Positions 8,475 to 18,756 of a DNA stretch of 64,000 bases are shown piece after piece (within the stretch, counting starts at the first letter, position 1; the number at the start of each line of letters is the position of its first letter). The translations under genes and the position numbers were made by a program. Below the pieces are notes generated by a model. The model was not told the origin of the DNA, did no database searches, and saw nothing but the letters and a program-made list of their open reading frames with translations. The DNA comes from Pseudomonas tritici (GTDB lineage Bacteria > Pseudomonadota > Gammaproteobacteria > Pseudomonadales > Pseudomonadaceae). The stretch is from the NCBI RefSeq assembly GCF_014268275.3, contig NZ_CP077084.1, positions 4,030,001 through 4,094,000 on the forward strand. Direction: 5' to 3'.

Positions 8475-8810
8475 ATGATCAAAGACAGTCCGAATCCGCC
8501 GTCAGACTCAGCCGCGTTTCATACTGCGGCTCATCGAGCAATCAACCACTATCTGAACCCACCTGAGAAACCAGAGCCTTCTACTGAGGACCATAGTTTA
8601 TTTACCGTACGCGAAGGATTAGACGTCGAGACGCTGCTGGTCAACGCGTCGGAGGATCTTGCCTCGGTTCAAGCGCTGGCAAGCCATTTGGCTTTTGAGA
8701 TCGACGGCAATCCTCGCAGCGTGGCCTTGGGAATGTGTCGGATGCTGGAGGGGATCCAGCTAATGGTGGATAAAACACTAAGCCTCAAAGACCATCCAAC
8801 TCACACATAA
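8475..8810 (+). CDS. DUF6124 family small protein
   Basis: A 111-aa soluble protein with a proline-rich N-terminus (MIKDSPNPPSDSAAFHTAAH), a short helix RAINHYLNPPEK, and a C-terminal helical part with LFTVREGLDVETLLVNASED and ALGMCRMLEGIQLMVD. This is the layout of DUF6124, a Pseudomonas-restricted family with many paralogues per genome and no known function. The start has AGGAG 8 nt upstream. A distant relative of the DUF3077 class lies at 45167. The long structured leader suggests post-transcriptional control. Confidence 0.8.
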   Translation: MIKDSPNPPSDSAAFHTAAHRAINHYLNPPEKPEPSTEDHSLFTVREGLDVETLLVNASEDLASVQALASHLAFEIDGNPRSVALGMCRMLEGIQLMVDKTLSLKDHPTHT

Positions 8811-8850
8811 ATCTGAAATTGAAGAGTTCGCAAAGTGGGCACGGTAAAAA

Positions 8851-9110
8851 ATGTGGGAGCTGGCTTGCCTGCGATAGCGGTGGGTCAGTAAACATCTTCG
8901 GTGACTGACACTCCCTCATTGCAGCATAAGTATCTACACATCTTCAAAGTGAAATTGCGTAGCAGCTGTCGAGCCCTGGCGAGGCTGCGTCAGGGGTGTG
9001 TCAGACAGCCCGCAAACGCAGCCTCGCCGGGGCTCGACAGCTGCTACGCAGAGGGCTCCCTCAAGATGTGTAGATACCTATGCTCATCGCAGGCAAGCCA
9101 GCTCCCACAG
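8851..9110. repeat. REPIN split by an inserted MITE
   Basis: The outer arms (ATGTGGGAGCTGGCTTGCCT from 8851 and AGGCAAGCCAGCTCCCACA to 9109) are the same REP doublet as at 7443-7538, including the GGTGGGTCAGTAAACATCTTCGG spacer start. The right arm begins only after an extra 162-bp block at 8923-9084, so the REPIN is interrupted. Confidence 0.8.
8923..9084. mobile_element. 162-bp MITE-like palindromic element inside a REPIN
   Basis: Both ends carry a 22-bp terminal inverted repeat (AGCATAAGTATCTACA... at 8923-8944 and its complement at 9063-9084) matching at 21 of 22 positions. Inside are two 34-nt inverted arms (8957-8990 and 9016-9049; core GTAGCAGCTGTCGAGC) matching at 33 of 34, with a 25-nt loop. 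The flanks CATTGC/CATCGC look like a 6-bp target duplication with one later change. No coding capacity is seen. The structure points to a non-autonomous element mobilised in trans. Confidence 0.75.
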
Positions 9111-9139
9111 TGGATCGAGTGAAACGTTAAACAGTGTGC

Positions 9140-9175
9140 AAAAAAACGCCCCGAACCAGTCGGGGCGTTTTTGTT
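9140..9175 (-). terminator. Rho-independent terminator of cysS
   Basis: ACGCCCCGA-ACCAG-TCGGGGCGT at 9146-9168 is flanked by A6 on the left and T5 on the right. On the minus strand it ends the cysS transcript about 20 bp after the stop codon. The A-run and T-run make it usable in both directions. Confidence 0.9.
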
Positions 9176-9188
9176 CAGCGTTTACCGA

Positions 9189-10577
<1,389 letters not shown>

Positions 10578-10614
10578 GACATTTCCTTCTTTCTACGCAA
10601 AGCCGCCAAAGGCT

Positions 10615-12315
10615 TCACTGGCCCCACGAATCACGCAAAGTCACGGTACGGTTGAATACCGGATGACCGGGTTTCGAGTCCTTGATATCCGCGCAGAAGT
10701 AACCTTCGCGCTCGAACTGGAAACGGTCTTCCGGCTGTGCGTCGCCAAGCGATGGCTCGGCACGACAACCCGTAAGGACTTGCAGGGAGTCAGGGTTGAT
10801 GTTGTCGAGGAAACTCGCGCTGTCTTCGGCCTTTTCAGGGTTCGGCGAGCGGAACAGACGATCGTACAAGCGCACTTCGCACTCGATGCTGGCAGCCGCA
10901 GGCACCCAGTGGACCACGCCCTTGACCTTGCGGCCTTCAGGGTTCTTGCCGAGGGTTTCCGGGTCGTACGAGCAACGCAGTTCGACGATGTTGCCATCGG
11001 CGTCCTTGATCGCTTCATCGGCACGGATCACGTAGCTGCCACGCAGGCGCACTTCGCCGTTTGGCTCCAGGCGCTTGTAGCCTTTTGGCGGTTCTTCCAT
11101 GAAGTCATCGCGGTCGATGTAGATTTCACGGGCGAACGGCAGCTTGCGCACGCCGAGTTCTTCTTTTTGCGGATGACGCGGCAGTTCGAGGTGCTCGACT
11201 TTGTCTTCCGGGTAGTTGGTGATCACGACTTTCAACGGACGCAGCACGCACATGGCGCGCGGGGCGTTCGCGTCGAGGTCCTGGCGGATGCTGAATTCGA
11301 GCATGCCGAAGTCAACCACGCCGTCGGAACGGTTGGTGCCGACCATGTCGCAGAAGTTGCGGATCGACGCAGGCGTGTAGCCACGACGGCGGAAGCCCGA
11401 CAGCGTCGACATGCGCGGGTCATCCCAGCCATGCACGTGCTTTTCATCGACCAGTTGCTTGAGCTTGCGCTTGCTGGTGATGGTGTAGTTCAGGTTCAGG
11501 CGGCTGAATTCGTACTGACGCGGGTGCGCCGGTACCGGCAGGCTGTCGAGGAACCACTCATACAATGGGCGATGGCTTTCGAACTCCAGGGTGCAGATGG
11601 AGTGGGTGATGCCTTCGATGGCGTCGGACTGACCGTGGGTGAAGTCGTAGTTGGGGTAGATGCACCACTTGTCACCGGTCTGGTGGTGATGGGCATGGCG
11701 GATGCGGTACATGATCGGGTCGCGCAGGTTCATGTTCGGCGAGGCCATGTCGATCTTGGCACGCAGTACGCGAGCGCCGTCCGGGAACTCACCGGCGCGC
11801 ATGCGGGCGAACCAGTCGAGGTTCTCTTCCACCGAACGGTCGCGGAACGGGCTGTTCTTGCCCGGTTCGGTCAGGGTGCCACGGTATTCCTTGGCTTGCT
11901 CCGGGGTCAGGTCGTCAACGTAGGCCTTGCCGGCCTTGATCAGCTCGACCGCCCAGTCAAACAACTGGTCGAAATACTTGGACGCATAGCGCACTTCACC
12001 GGACCACTCGAAACCCAGCCACTTGATGTCGCTTTCGATGGCGTCGATGTATTCCTGGTCTTCCTTGGCCGGGTTGGTGTCGTCGAAACGCAGGTGCGTG
12101 ACGCCACCGAACTCCTGGGCCAGGCCGAAGTTCACACAGATCGACTTGGCGTGACCGATGTGCAGGTAGCCGTTGGGCTCTGGCGGGAAGCGGGTGACGA
12201 TCTGCGTGTGCTTGCCCGAATCCAGGTCCGCCTGGATGATCGGGCGCAGGAAATTGACCGGGACGGCAGGTCCGGCCTTGGCATTCGAGGTAGGGTCGAC
12301 AGTGGGCTTGCTCAT
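10615..12315 (-). CDS. glnS: Glutamine-tRNA ligase
   Basis: A 566-aa class Ib synthetase charging tRNA-Gln. It contains [19 protein letters not shown] (HIGH at 52-55), the [19 protein letters not shown] catalytic region, and the KMSKS equivalent [12 protein letters not shown] near residue 280. The C-terminal beta-barrel anticodon-binding region follows ([18 protein letters not shown]). The N-terminus has a short non-conserved tail before [14 protein letters not shown]. The preceding 250 bp are shared with the divergent ppiB. Confidence 0.98.
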   Translation of the reverse strand: MSKPTVDPTSNAKAGPAVPVNFLRPIIQADLDSGKHTQIVTRFPPEPNGYLHIGHAKSICVNFGLAQEFGGVTHLRFDDTNPAKEDQEYIDAIESDIKWLGFEWSGEVRYASKYFDQLFDWAVELIKAGKAYVDDLTPEQAKEYRGTLTEPGKNSPFRDRSVEENLDWFARMRAGEFPDGARVLRAKIDMASPNMNLRDPIMYRIRHAHHHQTGDKWCIYPNYDFTHGQSDAIEGITHSICTLEFESHRPLYEWFLDSLPVPAHPRQYEFSRLNLNYTITSKRKLKQLVDEKHVHGWDDPRMSTLSGFRRRGYTPASIRNFCDMVGTNRSDGVVDFGMLEFSIRQDLDANAPRAMCVLRPLKVVITNYPEDKVEHLELPRHPQKEELGVRKLPFAREIYIDRDDFMEEPPKGYKRLEPNGEVRLRGSYVIRADEAIKDADGNIVELRCSYDPETLGKNPEGRKVKGVVHWVPAAASIECEVRLYDRLFRSPNPEKAEDSASFLDNINPDSLQVLTGCRAEPSLGDAQPEDRFQFEREGYFCADIKDSKPGHPVFNRTVTLRDSWGQ

Positions 12316-12563
12316 AGGATCCTTGAACAGACAAGTACGTGGCCGGGCTAGGCCGACAAAACAAAGGCGATATCATAGCCGATGCTGTCAAGCACCTGAC
12401 AGAGAAGCACTGAAAACGGCTGCATTTATTGCATAGGCGGTAAAAAACCACCTCGAAATTCCTGCAAGGCACGCTAAACTGCGCGTCTTGGCCGCAATTT
12501 CGCCATACCGGTCGTGGTGCCCAGGCACCCAAACCCACGAATTCCCTGAAAAGAGTAGTGAAC

Positions 12564-13067
12564 ATGACTCAAGTCAAACTGACCACCAACCACGGTGACA
12601 TCGTCATCGAGCTGAACGCCGAGAAAGCCCCGATCACGGTCGCCAACTTCATCGAGTACGTTAAAGCCGGCCACTACGAAAACACCGTTTTCCACCGTGT
12701 CATCGGCAACTTCATGGTCCAGGGCGGCGGTTTCGAACCTGGCATGAAAGAAAAGAAAGACAAGCGCCCAAGCATCCAGAACGAAGCGGACAACGGCCTT
12801 TCCAACGACAAGTACACCGTCGCCATGGCCCGTACCATGGAGCCGCATTCGGCCTCCGCGCAGTTCTTCATCAACGTGGCCGACAACGCGTTCCTGAACC
12901 ACAGCGGCAAGAACGTGCAGGGCTGGGGCTACGCGGTATTCGGCAAAGTGACCGAAGGCCAGGACGTCGTTGACAAGATCAAAGGCGTGCAGACCACCAG
13001 CAAAGCAGGTCACCAGGACGTGCCGGTAGAAGACGTTATCGTCGAGAAAGCCGAGATCGTTGGGTGA
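12564..13067 (+). CDS. ppiB: Peptidyl-prolyl cis-trans isomerase B (cyclophilin)
   Basis: A 167-aa cytoplasmic cyclophilin that catalyses proline isomerisation during folding. The family core is present: [19 protein letters not shown] (catalytic Arg and Gln), [20 protein letters not shown] and [20 protein letters not shown]. There is no signal peptide. ATG 12564 is preferred over GTG 12558 because the AAAAGAG ribosome site (12549-12555) is correctly spaced for the ATG. Its stop overlaps the GTG start of lpxH, so the two are translationally coupled. Confidence 0.96.
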   Translation: MTQVKLTTNHGDIVIELNAEKAPITVANFIEYVKAGHYENTVFHRVIGNFMVQGGGFEPGMKEKKDKRPSIQNEADNGLSNDKYTVAMARTMEPHSASAQFFINVADNAFLNHSGKNVQGWGYAVFGKVTEGQDVVDKIKGVQTTSKAGHQDVPVEDVIVEKAEIVG

Positions 13068-13813
13068 TATTGCTGATTTCAGACTTGCATCTGGAAGAGG
13101 AGCGCCCGGACATCACCCGGGCGTTTCTGGATCTGCTCAATGGCCGCGCCCGTGGCGCCCAGGCGTTGTACATTCTGGGGGACTTCTTTGAAGCCTGGAT
13201 TGGCGACGATGGGATGACACCGTTCCAGCGCTCGATTTGCGCGGCTCTACGCGAGCTAAGCGACAGCGGCACCCCGATTTTTATCATGCATGGCAATCGC
13301 GACTTCCTGATCGGCAAGGCGTTCTGCACAGCAGCCGGTGCCACCTTGCTCAAGGACCCGAGTGTCGTGCAGCTCCATGGCGAACCTGTGCTGTTGATGC
13401 ACGGCGACAGCCTGTGCACCCGCGACGTCGGCTATATGAAGCTGCGGCGCATCCTGCGTAACCCGATTGTGCTGTTTATCCTGCGCCACCTGCCGTTGCG
13501 CACCCGGCACAAGCTGGCGCGCAAGCTGCGCAGTGAAAGCCGTGCGCAGACGCGCATGAAGGCCAACGATATTGTGGATGTGACGCCCGAAGAAGTGCCG
13601 CGGGTGATGCAGCAATTTGGCGTGCGCACCCTGGTCCACGGCCATACTCACCGCCCCGCCATTCACAAGTTGCAGATTGGTGAACAGGCGGCCAAGCGTA
13701 TTGTGCTGGGGGATTGGGATAAGCAAGGGTGGGCGTTGCAGGTGGATGAGCACGGGTTTCAATTGGCGGCGTTTGATTTTGTGAACCCGCAATTGGCGTT
13801 GCCCGGCGCCTGA
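13064..13813 (+). CDS. lpxH: UDP-2,3-diacylglucosamine diphosphatase
   Basis: A 249-aa calcineurin-like metallophosphoesterase of lipid A synthesis. It cleaves UDP-2,3-diacylglucosamine to lipid X plus UMP at the inner membrane. All metal-binding motifs are visible: [40 protein letters not shown] and VHGHTHRP. The start is GTG 13064, overlapping the ppiB stop (GTGA). Length is typical (~240). The ppiB-lpxH order is conserved in gammaproteobacteria. Confidence 0.97.
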   Translation: MILLISDLHLEEERPDITRAFLDLLNGRARGAQALYILGDFFEAWIGDDGMTPFQRSICAALRELSDSGTPIFIMHGNRDFLIGKAFCTAAGATLLKDPSVVQLHGEPVLLMHGDSLCTRDVGYMKLRRILRNPIVLFILRHLPLRTRHKLARKLRSESRAQTRMKANDIVDVTPEEVPRVMQQFGVRTLVHGHTHRPAIHKLQIGEQAAKRIVLGDWDKQGWALQVDEHGFQLAAFDFVNPQLALPGA

Positions 13814-13834
13814 ACCGACTGTACCTGGCTGGCT

Positions 13835-13886
13835 TTTTGTAGTGAGCGAGCTTGCCTCGCGCGGGGCAAGCCCGCTCACTACAAAA
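13835..13886. terminator. REP-type hairpin between convergent lpxH and emrB
   Basis: TTTTGTAGTGAGCGAGCTTGCC pairs with the complementary GGCAAGCCCGCTCACTACAAAA around a TCGCGCGG loop. It is a REP of the 'TGTAGTGAGCGGGCTTGCC' class, also present at 29762. With A/T runs on both sides and convergent genes on either side, it can act as a bidirectional terminator. Confidence 0.75.
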
Positions 13887-13904
13887 GCATGGGCAGCCTC
13901 CGAA

Positions 13905-15434
13905 CTAGTGGCCTGAGGCTTCCGGCCCAGCCTTGGCGCCAAACGGCGGCTTGGCCAACCACACCAGCAACATCAACCCCATGAACATCCACCCCAGCAA
14001 CGTGAAGTAATCCACGGTGGACATCATGTACGCCTGGCTGGTGAGGATCTGGTCCAGTTGCGCATACGCCTTGTGACCTGCCCCACCCAGCGACTGCAAC
14101 GCATCGCGGGTCGCCGAGTCGTAGGTGGTCATGTTTTCGCTCATGTACGCATGGTGCTGGTCCGCCCGGCGAATCCAGATCCAGGTGGTCAGCGAGGCCG
14201 CAAAGCTGCCGCCCAGGGTCCGCAGGAACGTCGCCAGGCCCGCACCGTCGGCAATCTGGTTGGGCGGCAGGTCGGACATCAGGATGCTCAAGGTCGGCAT
14301 GAAGAACAGCGCCACGCCGATGCCCATGAACAGCTGCACCATCGCGATGTGCGTGAAGTCCACCTCATTGGTGAAACCCGCACGCATAAAGCAGCTCAAG
14401 CCAATCGCCAGGAACGCCAGGCCTGCCAGCAGGCGCAGGTCGAACTTGTGCGCGTATTTGCCGACAAACGGCGACATCAGCACCGGCAGGATGCCGATCG
14501 GCGCGACCGCCAGGCCCGCCCACGTGGCCGTGTAGCCCATCTGGGTCTGCAACCATTGCGGCAGGATCAGGTTGATGCCGAAGAAGCCTGCGTAACCTAG
14601 GATCAACACGATGGTGCCGATGCGGAAGTTGCGGTAGGCGAACAGCCGCAGATTCACCACCGGGTGCTTGTCGGTCATCTCCCAGATGATGAACACCGCC
14701 AGGGCAATCACCGAAATCGCGGCACCAATGATGATGAAGTTGGATTCAAACCAATCCAGGTCATTGCCCTTGTCGAGGATGATCTGCAAGGCGCCAACCC
14801 CCACGATCAGGCTTAGCAACCCCACGTAGTCCATGGGTTGGTAGCTGGTCTCCACCGGGCGTTTCTTCAGTTGCGAACGCACCACCATCACCGCAAAGAT
14901 GCCGATGGGCACGTTGATAAAGAAGATCCACGGCCAGCTGTAGCTGTCGGTGATCCAGCCGCCGAGGATGGGACCGGCAATCGGCGCCACCACCGTGACC
15001 ATCGCCAATAACGCCAGGGCCATGCCGCGCCTGGCCGGCGGGTAGACGGCGATCAGCAAGGTCTGGGTCATGGGGTACAACGGCCCCGCGACCAACCCCT
15101 GCAGCACCCGAAAACCGATCAGCTCGGGCATCGAGGTGGAAATACCACAGAGGAACGACGCCAGCACAAACAGCATCGTCGCCCACAAAAACAGCTTCAC
15201 CTCGCCAAACCGGCGGCTCAGCCAACCGGTGAGTGGCAACGCGATGGCGTTGCTCACCGCAAACGAGGTGATGACCCAGGTGCCCTGCTCCGAACTCACG
15301 CCGAGGTTGCCGGAAATAGTCGGCAGCGCCACGTTGGCGATGGTGGTGTCGAGCACCTGCATAAAGGTCGCCAGCGACAGGCCAATAGTGGCCATCAACA
15401 GGCTGGGTGGCGTGAAGGAGGCGTTATTGCTCAT
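13905..15434 (-). CDS. emrB: DHA2-family MFS multidrug efflux permease (EmrB-like)
   Basis: A 509-aa, 14-helix major facilitator protein. It starts with MATIGLSLATFMQVLDTTIANVALPTI, the hallmark EmrB/QacA motif, followed by QGTWVITSFAVSNAIALPLTGWLSRRFGE. The membrane-embedded pump uses proton motive force to expel drugs through an EmrA adaptor and an outer-membrane factor. Both partners lie directly upstream in the same operon; the start overlaps the emrA stop by one base. The substrate is not readable; hydrophobic toxicants or fatty acids are usual. Confidence 0.93.
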   Translation of the reverse strand: MSNNASFTPPSLLMATIGLSLATFMQVLDTTIANVALPTISGNLGVSSEQGTWVITSFAVSNAIALPLTGWLSRRFGEVKLFLWATMLFVLASFLCGISTSMPELIGFRVLQGLVAGPLYPMTQTLLIAVYPPARRGMALALLAMVTVVAPIAGPILGGWITDSYSWPWIFFINVPIGIFAVMVVRSQLKKRPVETSYQPMDYVGLLSLIVGVGALQIILDKGNDLDWFESNFIIIGAAISVIALAVFIIWEMTDKHPVVNLRLFAYRNFRIGTIVLILGYAGFFGINLILPQWLQTQMGYTATWAGLAVAPIGILPVLMSPFVGKYAHKFDLRLLAGLAFLAIGLSCFMRAGFTNEVDFTHIAMVQLFMGIGVALFFMPTLSILMSDLPPNQIADGAGLATFLRTLGGSFAASLTTWIWIRRADQHHAYMSENMTTYDSATRDALQSLGGAGHKAYAQLDQILTSQAYMMSTVDYFTLLGWMFMGLMLLVWLAKPPFGAKAGPEASGH

Positions 15435-16633
15435 CAGCGTTGCGCAGCCTTGGGCGCGGCGGTGCTGTTGTCATGGATCAACTGGTTGATCATGGCGTCC
15501 GCCTCGGCCAATTGGCGGTCATACACATTGGTGGTGAACGACGCCTTTTGCGGCGCCTGTTGCGCCAGGACCGGGCCGCTCTGGTCGTGCAGGTCCACAT
15601 TGACCACGGTGCTCAAGCCCACGCGCAGCGGGTGTTTGGCCAACTCGTCGGCGTTGATGTGGATGCGCACCGGCACCCGTTGCACGATCTTGATCCAGTT
15701 ACCGGTGGCGTTCTGCGCCGGCAGCAGGGCAAATGCGCTGCCGGTACCGGCGCCAAGGCTGTCCACGGTACCACTGTACTTTACGTCACTGCCGTAAATG
15801 TCCGACTCGATGTCCACCGGCTGGCCAATGCGCATATCGCGCAGTTGGGTTTCCTTGAAGTTGGCGTCGATCCACAGCTGGTTGAGTGGGATCACCGCCA
15901 TCAACGCCGTGCCGGGTTGTACGCGCTGGCCCAGTTGCACGGTGCGCTTGGCCACGTAGCCGGTGACCGGGGCAATCAGGGTGCTGCGTGCATTGGTCAG
16001 GTACGCCTGGCGCAATTGCGCGGCGGCGGCCTGCACGTCCGGGTGGGACGAGATCACGGTGTCATCCACCAGCGCGTTGCTGGTCTTGAGTTGCTGCTCA
16101 AGGTTGGTCAGGGCGTTTTTCGCCGCCGTCAGGCTGTCACGGGCGTGGGACAGTTCTTCCTGGGAAATCGCCCCGCCCTGGGCCAGGGTTTTACGGCGGT
16201 TGAAGTTGTCCTGGGCCGTTTGCACATCGGCTTTCTGCGCATTGACCTGGGCCTTCATGCCGTCGACGTTGCTGTACAAACCACGCACCTGACGCACCGT
16301 GCGGGCCAGGTTTGCCTGGGCGCTTTGCAGGCCGACGGCCGCATCGTTCGGGTCGAAGTTGATCAGCACCTGGCCTTCATGGACCAAATCGCCATCGTCG
16401 GCGCCGATGCTCACCACGGTACCGGTCACCAGCGGGGTGATTTCCACCACGTTGCCGTTCACATAGGCGTCGTCGGTGCTTTCGTTGAAGCGGCCGTAGA
16501 GCTCATACCAGCCCCACACGCCGACGATACCGAGGATGACGATCAGTGCCAGGCCGATCAGCATCACTTTGCGTTTGCGTGGGTTGTTGTCCTTGGGTTG
16601 TTCAGTTGCGGTGTTGCTGTCGGCAGTGGCCAT
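15434..16633 (-). CDS. emrA: HlyD/EmrA-family periplasmic adaptor
   Basis: A 399-aa membrane fusion protein. It has a cytoplasmic tail, a single N-terminal helix (VMLIGLALIVILGIVGVWGW, about 24-43) and ESTDDAYVNGNVVEITPLVTG leading the lipoyl half-motif. A coiled-coil hairpin of about 110 residues (QSAQANLARTVRQVRGLY to NLEQQLKTSNALV) follows, then barrel elements (IAPVTGYVAKRTVQLGQRVQ). It bridges EmrB to the NodT-like outer-membrane factor encoded 15 bp upstream. Confidence 0.93.
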   Translation of the reverse strand: MATADSNTATEQPKDNNPRKRKVMLIGLALIVILGIVGVWGWYELYGRFNESTDDAYVNGNVVEITPLVTGTVVSIGADDGDLVHEGQVLINFDPNDAAVGLQSAQANLARTVRQVRGLYSNVDGMKAQVNAQKADVQTAQDNFNRRKTLAQGGAISQEELSHARDSLTAAKNALTNLEQQLKTSNALVDDTVISSHPDVQAAAAQLRQAYLTNARSTLIAPVTGYVAKRTVQLGQRVQPGTALMAVIPLNQLWIDANFKETQLRDMRIGQPVDIESDIYGSDVKYSGTVDSLGAGTGSAFALLPAQNATGNWIKIVQRVPVRIHINADELAKHPLRVGLSTVVNVDLHDQSGPVLAQQAPQKASFTTNVYDRQLAEADAMINQLIHDNSTAAPKAAQR

Positions 16634-16648
16634 GACAAATACCTCAAA

Positions 16649-18100
16649 TTATTCCGAGCGTGTGGCTGGGGTGGTCGCGGCCACATTGTTGGCGTCGTAT
16701 CCGCCACCCAGGGCCTGCATCAATTGAATCGACAGATCGATCTGCGCAGCATTCAGGCTCGCCAACTGACGCTGGGCCTGCAGCAACTGCTGCTCGATGC
16801 TGAGCACATCCAGGTAGTTACCGATGCCGGAGCTGTAGCGTTGAACGCCGGTGTCGTAGGACTGCTGGGCAATGTCCGCGGCGTGTTGCTGGGCCTGGAT
16901 CTGCCGGCCGGTGTCGCGCAGTTGCGAAAGGGTGTTGCCGATATCACCGAGGGCTTGCACCAGGGTTTTGTTGTACTGGGCCACGGCCAGGTCGTAGTCG
17001 GCGTCGCGGGCATCGAGGTCGGCGCGCAGGCGGCCGCCGTCGAAGATCGGCAGCGAGATCGTCGGCGCGATATTGAAGAAGCGGCTGGCCGAACCAAACA
17101 TCGCGTCCCCCAGCAACGACTCGGCCCCGGCGCTCGCGCTCAGGTTGAGGTTGGGGTAGAAGCGGGTTTTGCTCGCGTCAATATTCTTGCCCGCCGCCTC
17201 GACACGCCAGCGCGCGGCGATCAGGTCCGGGCGACGGCCCAGCAGTTCAGCCGGCAGCACTGAAGGCACGGCGACTGCGCTGGGCTTCAGCACGTTGGGA
17301 CGAGCCAGCTCGTTGCCACGGTCCGGGCCTTTGCCGAGCAACACCGCCAGGGCGATTTTTGCGCTCTGCAGTTGTTTTTCCGCATCGATCAGTTGCGACT
17401 GGGAGCTGGCTTCCAGGCTTTCGGTTTGTTGGTACTGGTACTGGCTGTCAATGCCCGAGTCCAGGCGGCGTTTGCTCAGGTCAAGCATCTGCCGGGTGCG
17501 TTTGAGGTCGTCATTGGCCAGGTCACGCACGATATGCGCCTGGCCCAAGTCGCTGTAGGCCTTGGCGACGTTGGCGGCCAGGGTCAGGCGCGCGGCCTGT
17601 TGATCAACCTGGGCGGCGCGTGCCTCGCCCAGCGCGGCTTCCCAGGCAGCGCGCTGGCCGCCCCAGAGGTCGAAGTTGTAGTTGAAGCTGGCGCCGATGT
17701 TGCGCACGGTCGAATAGGCATCGCCTTCGCCGCGCGGGTCCTGGTCTTTGGCCAGGCGCGAGCGGCTCACACCGGCGCTGGCATCCAGGGTCGGCATGCG
17801 CTCGGCATTGGCGGCGTAGGCGGCGGCTTCGGCCTGATGGGCACGGGCGCTGGCGACTTGCATGTCGGGGCTGTTTTGCAGGGCTTCCTGGATCAGGCCG
17901 TCGAGCTGCGGGTCGCCAAGGCTTTTCCACCAGTCGGCGCTGGGCCAGGCGGCACTCGACAAGGCCACGCCACTCAAGGACTTGCAGGTTTGCAGGGTAT
18001 TGGCGTCAAGGCGCTTGCCCTGGGTGTCGAGGCCGCTGTAATTGGCGCAACCGGCCATGCTCATGGCCACCAGCACCAGGCAAAGGGCGCGTGTGTTCAT
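16649..18100 (-). CDS. NodT-family outer-membrane efflux lipoprotein
   Basis: A 483-aa TolC/OprM-like outer-membrane factor. The N-terminus MNTRALCLVLVAMSMAGCAN carries a lipobox with acylated Cys18. Two OEP repeats are recognisable, with ALQNSPDMQVASARAHQAEA near residue 80 and VEAAGKNIDASKTRFYPNLN in the second half. It forms the outer-membrane channel for the EmrAB pump. It overlaps the marR stop by four bases, so the four genes are one transcript. Confidence 0.92.
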   Translation of the reverse strand: MNTRALCLVLVAMSMAGCANYSGLDTQGKRLDANTLQTCKSLSGVALSSAAWPSADWWKSLGDPQLDGLIQEALQNSPDMQVASARAHQAEAAAYAANAERMPTLDASAGVSRSRLAKDQDPRGEGDAYSTVRNIGASFNYNFDLWGGQRAAWEAALGEARAAQVDQQAARLTLAANVAKAYSDLGQAHIVRDLANDDLKRTRQMLDLSKRRLDSGIDSQYQYQQTESLEASSQSQLIDAEKQLQSAKIALAVLLGKGPDRGNELARPNVLKPSAVAVPSVLPAELLGRRPDLIAARWRVEAAGKNIDASKTRFYPNLNLSASAGAESLLGDAMFGSASRFFNIAPTISLPIFDGGRLRADLDARDADYDLAVAQYNKTLVQALGDIGNTLSQLRDTGRQIQAQQHAADIAQQSYDTGVQRYSSGIGNYLDVLSIEQQLLQAQRQLASLNAAQIDLSIQLMQALGGGYDANNVAATTPATRSE

Positions 18101-18570
18101 TGGTTACCTACCCGCTGGATAGTGATCGGATCACCTGCAGCTATCAGAATTTTCTTGAGGATCTTTTCCAGGGTTTCCAACTCACCCGGCTCCAGTGCGC
18201 CGGCCAACTGGTTCAACGCATCGGCGCCGATGAACGGCAGCATGTCTGCCAGGCGCTGGCCGTCCGGGGTGAGCACCAGCTGCACTTGGCGTCGATCCAG
18301 CTCTGAACGCTTGCGGCCCAGGAGCCCCTTCTGCTCCAGGCGGTCGAGCATGCGCGTCATTGAACCGCTGTCCAGAGACAGGTGGCGGCACAGCTCAGCC
18401 GGGGTGTCGACGCCGAACTGAGCCATGATGATCAACACCTTGAACTGCGCGGCGGTGATGCCGTGGGGTTCCATGTGGGTGTCGATGATGCGGTCTTTGA
18501 GGATTGCGGCACGCCCAAGCAAAAGCCCGAGGTGGCAGTTGTGGAAGTTATCCGGGGTGAAGTGTTTCAT
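18097..18570 (-). CDS. MarR-family repressor of the emr efflux operon
   Basis: A 157-aa winged-helix regulator. The MarR core is visible: ITAAQFKVLIIMAQFG, then ELCRHLSLDSGSMTRMLDRL (recognition helix) and the wing RKRSELDRRQVQLVLTPDG. Being first in the operon and preceded by paired palindromes (18587-18633), it most likely represses marR-omf-emrA-emrB until it binds an effector, as EmrR does. Its start has AAGG about 8 nt upstream on the minus strand. Confidence 0.9.
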   Translation of the reverse strand: MKHFTPDNFHNCHLGLLLGRAAILKDRIIDTHMEPHGITAAQFKVLIIMAQFGVDTPAELCRHLSLDSGSMTRMLDRLEQKGLLGRKRSELDRRQVQLVLTPDGQRLADMLPFIGADALNQLAGALEPGELETLEKILKKILIAAGDPITIQRVGNQ

Positions 18571-18586
18571 CGGAAGTCACCTTATT

Positions 18587-18633
18587 ACTGCCTAGGCAGT
18601 GAATGTGTGACGAGATATTACTGCTTAGGCAGC
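18587..18633 (-). promoter_or_regulatory. Two MarR operator palindromes, 33 bp apart
   Basis: ACTGCCTAGGCAGT (18587-18600) is a perfect 14-bp palindrome and ACTGCTTAGGCAGC (18620-18633) a near-copy. Both sit in a 25-bp direct repeat (TATTACTG...GAATGT). The centre-to-centre distance of 33 bp is about three helical turns, so two dimers would bind the same face. They lie just upstream of the marR start, overlapping the likely promoter (TAATAT/TAATAA on the minus strand). Confidence 0.8.
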
Positions 18634-18700
18634 GAATGTCAAATGGAATAGTTAGCTTGCTTTGTAATTTCGCGACGAGTGGTTTGGAAGGCAGACGCAA

Positions 18701-18736
18701 TGTGGGAGCCAGCGCCCACATAAGCCAGCTCCCACC
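18701..18736. repeat. Compact REP-like hairpin
   Basis: TGTGGGAGCCAGC faces AAGCCAGCTCCCACC across a short loop, a shortened REP doublet. It lies between the divergent marR promoter region and the 3' end of tamB and may terminate tamB transcription. Confidence 0.6.
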
Positions 18737-18756
18737 GTTTTGAACAGTGCCGGGTT

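Noticed and set aside
7440..9110. Clustered palindromes considered as a CRISPR array
   Set aside because: The repeats are inverted REP arms without regular unique spacers, and no cas genes exist in the window.
8901..9122. 73-aa frame across the MITE
   Set aside because: Encoded by inverted-repeat DNA; no coding signal.
10663..12351. 562-aa frame opposite glnS
   Set aside because: Shadow of glnS; no domain and no ribosome site.
15440..17263. 607-aa frame opposite emrA and the outer-membrane factor gene
   Set aside because: It crosses two real genes antisense and has a His/Gln/Val-rich shadow composition.
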